The translations under genes were made by a program, and so were the position numbers. The notes under the pieces are model-generated. The model was not told the origin of the DNA. It made no database searches and saw nothing but the letters and a program-made list of their open reading frames with translations. DNA of 7,639 nucleotides from an uncultured Methanobrevibacter sp. (GTDB taxonomy: Archaea > Methanobacteriota > Methanobacteria > Methanobacteriales > Methanobacteriaceae): contig NZ_CALCYR010000057.1 in the NCBI RefSeq assembly GCF_937906425.1, positions 1 through 7,639 of the forward strand. The letters are read 5' to 3'. This document shows positions 1 to 6,100 of this stretch, piece after piece (positions within the stretch are counted from its first letter, which is position 1; every line of letters starts with the position of its first letter).

Positions 1-100
1 TTTACTATTTTTATTTTAATTTTTTTTAATTTTTAGAATTCTTTTAAAGTTTAATGATTTAGATTTAAATTTTTAATAAAATTCATTGTAAAAAAACTAA
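1..100. other. AT-rich upstream flank, no gene seen
   Basis: This stretch is almost entirely A and T and holds no recognisable coding sequence or RNA gene on either strand. It precedes the amt promoter and is probably the distal part of the intergenic region upstream of that gene. Confidence 0.6.
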
Positions 101-102
101 CA

Positions 103-110
103 TTTATATA
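103..110 (+). promoter_or_regulatory. Archaeal TATA box of the amt promoter
   Basis: TTTATATA matches the archaeal TATA-box consensus. Transcription would start about 25 bases downstream, near 131-135, giving a leader of roughly 115 bases before the amt ATG. The predicted start abuts the GGAA/TTCC palindrome. The match is read directly; the start site is inferred. Confidence 0.7.
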
Positions 111-132
111 CTATCTTGTACAATATATTCTT

Positions 133-158
133 GTCGGAATAGGATTTCCGTTTCCGAC
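133..158. promoter_or_regulatory. Putative NrpR nitrogen-repressor operator
   Basis: Bases 136-149 read GGAA-N6-TTCC, the operator pattern described for the repressor NrpR in Methanococcus maripaludis. It extends to CGGAA/TTCCG at 135-150. A further TTCCGAC at 152-158 pairs with GTCGGAA at 133-139, so one left half-site faces two right half-sites 6 bases apart. The site lies about 25 bases after the TATA box, at or just past the expected transcription start, where a bound repressor would block initiation. 2-oxoglutarate would relieve repression when nitrogen is scarce. Binding by NrpR is inferred; the same arms could also form an RNA hairpin in the leader. Confidence 0.75.
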
Positions 159-250
159 TAAAAAATTATTTTTACTTTAATAAGTTATTTTTACAATTTT
201 TGTGATAAAAATTATTATTTTTTTATTTAATTAAATTTTTGAGGATTAAT

Positions 251-1459
251 ATGTTATTAGATACAGGAGATACAGCTTGGATGTTAGTATGTATCATTAT
301 GGTACTTTTAATGACTATTCCAGGCTTGGCGTTTTTTTATGGTGGACTTTCAAAAAGGAAAAATGTTTTAAATACAATGTTTTTATCCTTGATTGCATTT
401 GCAATAGCAAGTATCATTTGGGTGGCCTATGGTTATCAGGTCGCATTTGCTCCCTCTTCAATAGCTGGCTTTATAGGACAACCAGTAAATTTATTCCTTG
501 AGGGCATTGGTGTGGACTCCCTAACAGGTACAATCCCTACTCTTGTTTTTGCAGGATTTCAATTAACCTTTGCAGGCCTTACTGCAGCACTTGTTTCAGG
601 TTCAATTGTTGGAAGAATGAAAACCGGTCCTTGGGTACTGTTTACAATCCTATGGGTTAGTCTTGTCTATGTTCCGGTCTGTCACTGGATTTGGGGTGGC
701 GGATGGCTAATGAATATGGGAGCTATCGATTTTGCAGGAGGAGTTGCTGTTGAAGTCAATTCAGGTTTCTCAGCTCTTGCATTGGCATTGGTTCTCGGTA
801 AGCGTAAGGACACTTCCCTTTTACCTCACAATTTAGGTTATTCCATTTTAGGTGCAGGATTCCTTTGGTTTGGATGGATGGGATTCAACGGAGGATCAGC
901 CCTTGCAGCTAATGGTCTTGCAGGTTCTGCAATATTGATTTCAAACACTGCAGCAGCAGTTGCAATGATTACATGGGTGATTTTGGATATTATAAAACTT
1001 GGAAAACCAACTGTATTGGGTGCTATTACCGGTGTAGTTGCAGGTCTTGTTGCAATCACACCTGCAGCAGGTTTCGTTCCATTGTCAGGATCAATTGTAA
1101 TTGGCATAGGTGCAGCATTGATTTCATATTATGCAATTTACAATCTCAAGTCAAGATTTGATTATGATGACGCTTTGGATGTATTTGGTGTTCACGGTCT
1201 CTCTGGAGTCTGGGGTCTTATTGCTACAGGATTGTTTGCATCTCCAGCAATCAATGGGGTTGCAGGTTTATTCTATGGAAATCCCGGTCAATTGACTGTT
1301 CAGCTCATAAGTGTTGTGGCTACAGCAATCTACACATTTGCAATAAGTTTCATAATTGCAAAGGTTCTTGATAAAGCTTGTGGATTAAGAGTGGAAGACA
1401 AGGAGGAAATCGGAGGATTGGATTCCTACCTACACGAGGAATCTGGTTACAGATTATAA
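251..1459 (+). CDS. amt: Ammonium transporter (Amt/MEP/Rh family)
   Basis: A 402-residue membrane channel for ammonium uptake, expected to be a trimer with 11 transmembrane helices per subunit. Pore residues align with E. coli AmtB almost number for number: the F107 gate, W148, D160 in DFAGG, then F212, S216 and H315 (E. coli F215, S219, H318). The first of the twin pore histidines is replaced by Glu168 (in GVAVEVNSG), as in fungal Mep1/Mep3. The cytoplasmic tail keeps the conserved GLD...H pattern needed for coupling between subunits. ATG 251 is preferred over the in-frame TTG at 239 because GAGG at 241-244 lies 6 bases before it. The glnK gene follows 198 bases downstream, the usual partner whose T-loop plugs the channel. 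Control is probably through the GGAA/TTCC operator at 133-158. Length and motifs are those of an intact gene. Confidence 0.96.
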   Translation: MLLDTGDTAWMLVCIIMVLLMTIPGLAFFYGGLSKRKNVLNTMFLSLIAFAIASIIWVAYGYQVAFAPSSIAGFIGQPVNLFLEGIGVDSLTGTIPTLVFAGFQLTFAGLTAALVSGSIVGRMKTGPWVLFTILWVSLVYVPVCHWIWGGGWLMNMGAIDFAGGVAVEVNSGFSALALALVLGKRKDTSLLPHNLGYSILGAGFLWFGWMGFNGGSALAANGLAGSAILISNTAAAVAMITWVILDIIKLGKPTVLGAITGVVAGLVAITPAAGFVPLSGSIVIGIGAALISYYAIYNLKSRFDYDDALDVFGVHGLSGVWGLIATGLFASPAINGVAGLFYGNPGQLTVQLISVVATAIYTFAISFIIAKVLDKACGLRVEDKEEIGGLDSYLHEESGYRL

Positions 1460-1469
1460 TAAAAAGGTT

Positions 1470-1560
1470 TAAGATTTTATTTTAAGATTTTATTTTAAGA
1501 TTTTATTTTAAAATTTTATTTTAAGATTTTATTTTAAGATTTTATTTTAAGATTTTGTTT
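1470..1560. repeat. Seven tandem 13-bp T-rich repeats between amt and glnK
   Basis: The unit TAAGATTTTATTT occurs seven times head to tail with no spacer, beginning 10 bases after the amt stop codon. Five copies are identical; copy 4 (1509-1521) has G to A and copy 7 (1548-1560) has A to G. Each unit adds short T-runs to the RNA, so the array could act as a leaky archaeal terminator or a spacer between the two cistrons. That role is inferred. The exactness suggests replication slippage and possible copy-number variation among strains. Confidence 0.95.
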
Positions 1561-1657
1561 TTTAAAATTTTTAGTATGTTTATTAAGTCAAATAAAATTT
1601 TAAAAATTCTTTAAGTATATGTATTATTTCAAATAAAGATTTAAACAGAGGGATTTT

Positions 1658-1996
1658 ATGAAAAGAATTATTGCAGTAATCCGTGAGGAAATGTTTGAAA
1701 ACGTTAAAAGAGCATTGCTGGAAGCGGGTTGTGAAGGTATGAACGTTTCTGAAGTTAAGGGAAGAGGAAGACAATTAGGCGTAAAGGAATCTTATAGAGG
1801 CTCAAGCTATTGTATTGATCTTATTCCAAAAACTCGTGTTGAATTGATTGTTAATGAGGATGACCTTGAAGACATTTTATCAATTCTTATAGAAAGTGCA
1901 CGTACAGGTGAAGTCGGAGACGGTAAGATATTTGTTTCAGATGTGGAAGAGGTAATACGTATTAGAACTGGTGAAAGAGGTTCTGATGCTGTATAA
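1658..1996 (+). CDS. glnK: Nitrogen regulatory protein P-II (GlnK)
   Basis: A 112-residue cytoplasmic P-II signalling protein, normal length for the family, expected to be a trimer that binds ATP/ADP and 2-oxoglutarate. The N-terminal MKRIIAVIR strand, the T-loop (about 37-55, GRGRQLGV...YRGSSY) with Tyr51, and K58 are all present. The B-loop runs T83-G84 to G87-D-G-K90, and the C-terminal nucleotide contacts are R101 and R103. Gln39 is the T-loop residue that in other P-II proteins responds to 2-oxoglutarate. A strong Shine-Dalgarno (AGAGGG, 1647-1652) sits 5 bases before the ATG. Lying directly after amt, it is the GlnK type, which blocks Amt when nitrogen is sufficient and may act on other nitrogen enzymes. 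No separate GGAA-N6-TTCC site or convincing TATA box precedes it, so cotranscription with amt is likely. Whether Tyr51 is modified in this lineage is not shown by the sequence. Confidence 0.96.
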   Translation: MKRIIAVIREEMFENVKRALLEAGCEGMNVSEVKGRGRQLGVKESYRGSSYCIDLIPKTRVELIVNEDDLEDILSILIESARTGEVGDGKIFVSDVEEVIRIRTGERGSDAV

Positions 1997-2047
1997 TTTT
2001 TGATTATTCTAATCAGAAATTTATTTCTTCTTTTCTTTTTTTATTTT
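1997..2047 (+). terminator. Hairpin plus T-tract after glnK
   Basis: Starting at the base after the stop codon, TGATTA at 2001-2006 pairs with TAATCA at 2010-2015 around a 3-base loop. The stem extends to 1997/2019 with one G-U pair. Runs of T follow to about 2047. Archaeal termination relies mainly on the T-tract, and the hairpin may protect the 3' end. It closes the amt-glnK unit. Confidence 0.65.
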
Positions 2048-2182
2048 TTAAGTATTTCAATTTTTTATAATTAACTAATTAGTTTTTATTAAAATTAGTT
2101 TATTGTTATTTCTTTTTTTAATATTTTCATTAAAATTACCTATTTTATTTTTCAATTTTAATTTATTAATTGTCTACTAAAC

Positions 2183-2190
2183 TTTATATA
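2183..2190 (+). promoter_or_regulatory. Distal archaeal TATA box
   Basis: TTTATATA in the context AAACTTTATATATTTT is a good archaeal promoter core. It lies 336 bases before the next start codon, with an expected transcription start near 2212-2217. It could be a second promoter for the small membrane protein or drive a short noncoding RNA. Confidence 0.5.
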
Positions 2191-2217
2191 TTTTCCTAAT
2201 TTTTCTTAATTTAATGT

Positions 2218-2240
2218 TTAAAAAATAGCCTATTTTTTAA
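2218..2240. repeat. 10-bp inverted repeat at the distal promoter start
   Basis: TTAAAAAATA at 2218-2227 pairs perfectly with TATTTTTTAA at 2231-2240 around the loop GCC. It sits just downstream of the start expected from the TATA box at 2183, a place suited to an operator or to a hairpin at the 5' end of an RNA. Because it is all A/T, chance formation in this background is possible. Confidence 0.5.
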
Positions 2241-2367
2241 TTTAGATAAAAATTATTTTCTGAATTAATTTTTAAATTTAATTTTTTCATTGTTTTTTGA
2301 AAATAATTACTTTTTTTAATGAAAATTTATTTTGTAGTAATAATTTTTCATTTTTTTAGTATTAACC

Positions 2368-2375
2368 TTTATATA
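2368..2375 (+). promoter_or_regulatory. Proximal TATA box for the small membrane protein gene
   Basis: TTTATATA in ATTAACCTTTATATATTA is a strong archaeal promoter core. Transcription would begin near 2395-2400, giving a leader of about 125 bases that contains the hairpin at 2427-2458. Confidence 0.65.
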
Positions 2376-2426
2376 TTATTAAAAACAAAATATTATTAAC
2401 TATTAATTAGTATTAGTTTATTCAAA

Positions 2427-2458
2427 TGCCAAATATTTAAGAGATTAATTATTTGGCA
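2427..2458 (+). promoter_or_regulatory. Leader hairpin with GAGA tetraloop
   Basis: TGCCAAATA (2427-2435) pairs perfectly with TATTTGGCA (2450-2458). After a single T-T mismatch, an inner stem TTAA/TTAA closes on GAGA (2441-2444), a GNRA-type tetraloop. An outer stem of TATTAACTA (2394-2402) with TAGTTAATA (2466-2474) could enclose it; a second TAGTTAA at 2483-2489 could compete. Lying in the expected 5' leader of the next gene, it may stabilise or regulate that mRNA or bind a protein. Alternatively it is an operator palindrome. No known riboswitch class is recognised. Confidence 0.55.
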
Positions 2459-2525
2459 AATATTTTAGTTAATATCTAATTTTAGTTAAGATTTTTAAAA
2501 TTTAAAAAAATTAAGGAGTGTTTTT

Positions 2526-2768
2526 ATGTCTGAAGTAGGTCAAACAGTCATTAAGACTATTATTACTTTAGTAACTACTGCTTTCGGTTTAGTTGCTGGT
2601 TTAGCATGGAACGATGCTATTCAAACATTAATTGAATCTGTAATGGGTGCAGGAGACGCACTTACCGGATTATTCATTTATGCAATTGTAGTAACTATTA
2701 TTGCAGTAGTAGTAACCATTATCCTTGCAAGAATTGCAGGTAAAATGGGTGTAGAATTAGACGAATAA
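2526..2768 (+). CDS. Small two-helix membrane protein, DUF5654-like
   Basis: An 80-residue protein with two hydrophobic stretches, about residues 8-27 and 48-70, separated by AWNDAIQTLIESVMGAGD. The AWN-D-A motif ending the first helix and the general layout resemble the uncharacterised DUF5654 family of small archaeal and bacterial membrane proteins, as I remember that family; the function is unknown. There is no signal peptide, and the C-terminus is acidic (VELDE). A strong Shine-Dalgarno, AAGGAGTG at 2513-2520, lies 5 bases before the ATG. Together with a good TATA box and a structured leader, this suggests high expression. It stands alone between two terminator-rich gaps, so it is probably monocistronic. 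The gene is clear; the family assignment is moderate. Confidence 0.85.
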   Translation: MSEVGQTVIKTIITLVTTAFGLVAGLAWNDAIQTLIESVMGAGDALTGLFIYAIVVTIIAVVVTIILARIAGKMGVELDE

Positions 2769-2787
2769 GTTTAATCTTGTTCATTTT

Positions 2788-2830
2788 TAGATTATTTTTT
2801 TAAATAATCTATTTTTTTTATTTTTTTAAA
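2788..2830 (+). terminator. Hairpin and T-tract terminator
   Basis: TAGATTATTT (2788-2797) pairs with AAATAATCTA (2802-2811) over a loop of four T, followed at once by runs of 7-8 T. It lies 20 bases after the stop codon of the small membrane protein gene. Confidence 0.7.
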
Positions 2831-2831
2831 C

Positions 2832-2981
2832 CTTTTTTATATTTATTTTTTTATTTTAAAGCTTTTTTTAGTTATTTTTTATTCTTAAGCTTTTTTTAAA
2901 TCTTTTTTTAGCAATAATTTTTTATTAAAATCTTTTTTTAAATACTATTCTTGAATAATATATTTTTTTAATCTTTTTTTA
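2832..2981 (+). repeat. Six dispersed C-T(6-7)-A tracts
   Basis: CTTTTTTTA, or the same with six T, begins at 2832, 2862, 2890, 2902, 2932 and 2973, usually after G or T. Spacings of 30, 28 and 30 recur. Oligo-T is the archaeal intrinsic termination signal, so this may be a redundant terminator field before the helicase gene. It may equally be plain low-complexity sequence. Confidence 0.5.
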
Positions 2982-3008
2982 GAAATTTTTAAATTTTAAT
3001 TAATTTTT

Positions 3009-3081
3009 TTTTACTTATTTTATGCCGTTTTTTTTTAAAATTCCATTTTACTTATTGGAGCTGTTTTTTTTTAAAATTCCA
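3009..3081. repeat. Tandem duplication, 37/36 bp, upstream of the helicase gene
   Basis: Unit 1 (3009-3045) and unit 2 (3046-3081) share TTTTACTTATT at the left and G-T9-AAAATTCCA at the right. They differ only in the 6-7 bases between (TTATGCC against GGAGCT). The copies abut and end 17 bases before the helicase TATA box. They look like a partly diverged duplication and could hold paired regulatory sites. Confidence 0.8.
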
Positions 3082-3098
3082 TAAAAAACTTTTAACTA

Positions 3099-3106
3099 TT
3101 TATAAA
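3099..3106 (+). promoter_or_regulatory. Probable TATA box of the helicase gene
   Basis: TTTATAAA, 73 bases before the helicase ATG, is an acceptable archaeal TATA box with a start expected near 3125-3130. A second candidate, AAATATAAAG, begins at 3118. Either gives a leader of roughly 30-55 bases. Confidence 0.45.
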
Positions 3107-3179
3107 GTAATTTACATAAATATAAAGTGATAAGTGATTAATCAAAATTTATTCAAAAACAATTCTTTAGGAATCAAAT

Positions 3180-6100
3180 ATGATAGTATTAAACAAAAGA
3201 AAAAAGTCTTGGGAATTATATCCTATAGGAAGTCCGAAGGGCGCTTTAAATACAAAACGTGACCCTGAATTTATTGGAGTCTTGAAGTTCAATAGGGATG
3301 AGGAGGACAATCTCATCATAAAGCGTTTTGTTGTTAAGGATGATAAGGAAGACAAGCTTTACCCTCCTTCAAAGGCATTGAACCTATTAAGGTCTCAGGC
3401 TGTTTTCTTGGCACAGAAGGATAAGGAAATGGAGACATTCCTTGAACAGAACAATGTAAAGGTCAGATTTACAAACATCTGCCAGCATTGTAGTTATGAA
3501 GGTCAGGTAACCATAATCAACAAGGATTTCTCCTACCGTTATCATGACCAGCTGATTTGCAAGTCCTGTGCCGAAGACACTATCAAGAGGGAGCTTCAGC
3601 TTAGAGGCTATGACAAGAAGGTATTTAGGAACTTTAAGAAGGTTTTAGACAAGACAGGTACATTGGACACAGTCTTGGAAATGCTTTCCCCAAGGTTTGA
3701 TCCCCTAAAGCATTCAGACTTGACCCTCTTTGACAATATTGAAATCAAGGAGGACAAGATTCCTCAGGTTCCAATCAGAAGGCTAAAGCTTCCAAAGGAA
3801 TTCAAGGATGTAATACTTAAGGATAAGAACCAATATCTGCTTCCTGTACAATTTTTGGCAATTCGTGCAGGTCTTTTGAGGGATAAGAATCTTCTTGTTG
3901 TTTCAGCTACAGGCAGTGGAAAGACCTTGGTTGGAGAGCTTGCAGGGGTTCCAAAGGCATTGAACGGTAAGAAATTCCTCTTTTTGACCCCCCTTGTTGC
4001 ACTTGCAAACCAGAAATACAGGGACTTTAAAAAGAGATATGAACCTCTCGGTCTCAAGGTTGCAATTAAGGTAGGTATGAACAGAATCAAGGCAAAGGGT
4101 GAGCTTAAGTTACCTGATTCAAACATTGCAGATGCAGACATTGTTGTAGGTACCTATGAGGGAATCGATTTTCTAATAAGATCCGGAAAATCCCATCTTC
4201 TGAATGATTTGGGCCTTGTCCTTATAGATGAAATCCATACAATCTCAGATGAGGAAAGGGGTCTTAGGTTAAACGGTTTGATTAAGCGTATTGAACATAT
4301 TTTCCCAAACACTCAAGTGATAGGTTTGTCTGCAACCATTAAAAATCCAAAGACCTTGGCCCATGATTTCAATATGGATCTGGTTCAGTATAAGGAGCGT
4401 CCTGTACCTCTTGAAAGGCATATAATATTTGCAAGGGGAGATATTCAAAGAAGGCTTCTAATGAGAAAATTGGTTCACAAGGAATTTTACACCCAATCAT
4501 CAAAGGGTTTCAATGGTCAAACCTTAATATTTACCAATTCAAGAAGAAAAACCCATAAGATTGCTAATTTCCTATCAAACAAGGGAATAAGCGCTTCAGC
4601 ATATCATGCAGGATTGTCCTACTTCAAGAAGGAAAAGATAGAAAAGGACTTTTCAAAGGGCAAGATTGCTGCTGTTGTAACAACAGCTGCCCTTGCAGCA
4701 GGTGTGGATTTCCCAGCTTCACAGGTAATTTTTGAATCATTGCTGATGGGCAATAAGTGGATTTCTCCAAATGAATTCTCACAGATGTTGGGAAGGGCTG
4801 GAAGGCCTAGCTATCATGACAGGGGTTTGATTTATCTAATTCCTGAAATAGGCAATGAGTTTGATGGTGAAAGTGAAGAGGCAATGGCATTGGACTTGCT
4901 TGAAAGTGGAGTGGAGGACATTTTTGTAGACTATACTGAGGAAGGATCCCTTGAACAGATACTTGCTGATATATCATCAGAGTCATTAAGGAAAGTTAGG
5001 GATGTTCGTGAATTCTATAAAAATATTCCGGTTCCAATGGATATAGACACAGCTCTTGACGAACTTATTGACAAGAAGGCAATTGATGTATATTCTGATG
5101 GTACAATAGAGGTTACAAGATTTGGAAGGGCAGTTGCCATGTCATTCTTGTCTCTCAGTGATGGGGTTATCATTAAGGAATCAATGGAAAATAGGAATTA
5201 CTTGAATCAGTACTATAAGAAGCCATTCTTTAAGACAAACCTTAAGGAACTTCATAAGATTTCAAATAGGATAGATAATGAGAATGATGAAATAGCGAAG
5301 AAAAACATTAGGGTTCAAAATAGATTGAATGCTAATAAAAATGAGGAATTTGAGGAAAAAAAGACTAAGAAGTCTAAAAAGACTAAGAAGTCTAAAAAGA
5401 ATAAAAAGAATAAAAAGGATAAAAAGGATAAAAAGGATAAAAAGGATAAAAAGGATAAAAAGGATAAAAATATTAAGAAGTCTAAGAAGAATAGTAAAAA
5501 AGGCAAAACTTTAAAATCCGATTCTAAAAAAGATAAAAATAATAAGGAATCTTCTAAAAAGAATAAAAATCAAAATAAATCTGATAAAAAATCTAAGAAG
5601 AATTCTAAGAAGGATTCTAATAATTCTAAGAAGGATTCTAATAAATCTAAGAAGGATTCTAATAAGAAAAATAAAAAGGAGAATAATTCTAATAAAGGTT
5701 CTAAAAAGGATTCTAAGGATTCTAATAAGATGAATAAAAAGGAGAATAATTCTAATAAAGGTTCTAAGAAAGATTCTAAAAAGGGTTCTGCTAATAAAAA
5801 TAAAGATAATAAGTCTAATAAAGGTTCTAAAAAGGATTCTAAAAAGGATTCTGCTAATAAAAATAAAGATAATAAGTCTAAAAAAGATTCTAATAAAGGT
5901 TCTAATAAAGGTTCTAATAAAAGTTCTAAAACTAAAGACTCTAAAAAAGAAGATAATAAAGATTCCAATTTAAAAACAAATTCTAATTATAAAAAAGAGT
6001 CTAAAAAGGATTATGGATCTATTAATCAGTCTTCCAATTATAAAGTCATGTATGAAAAGAAGATTGACTTGAAGAAAAGTAAAAAGTCTAAAAAGGGTGG

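Larger units (their letters stand above)
2048..2525. other. 480-bp AT-rich intergenic region with two promoters
   Basis: There is no credible protein gene here on either strand. The region contains two TATA boxes, a 10-bp inverted repeat and a stable hairpin, listed separately. The remainder is low-complexity A/T sequence. It is unusually long for the leader of an 80-residue protein. Confidence 0.6.

Noticed and set aside
239..250. TTG start adding four residues to Amt
   Set aside because: The GAGG at 241-244 would lie inside the coding sequence; it is correctly spaced for ATG 251.
838..1107. Minus-strand open frame inside amt
   Set aside because: It lies fully within a well-supported transporter gene, has no ribosome binding site and shows no family resemblance.
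1470..1560. CRISPR array interpretation of the 13-bp repeats
   Set aside because: The units abut with no unique spacers and are far too short and T-rich for CRISPR repeats.
1615..1622. GTATATGT as a TATA box for glnK
   Set aside because: It would place transcription start inside the glnK ribosome binding site, and the match is poor.
2214..2228. Mini open frame ATG-TTT-AAA-AAA-TAG at the distal promoter
   Set aside because: It encodes only four residues and has no Shine-Dalgarno; it is likely chance within the inverted repeat.
2298..2350. Imperfect inverted repeat TGAAAATAATTAC / GTAATAATTTTTCA
   Set aside because: It needs a bulge or mismatch and is nearly all A/T, so it is expected by chance in this background.
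3764..4141. Minus-strand open frame across the helicase motif I region
   Set aside because: It is antisense to the conserved helicase core, with no promoter or ribosome binding site and no recognisable product.
5570..5968. 132-codon minus-strand open frame rich in Leu, Glu, Ser and Phe
   Set aside because: It is the complement of the Lys/Ser/Asp repeat codons of the helicase. It has no start signals and its leucine-rich pattern is just the mirrored repeat.
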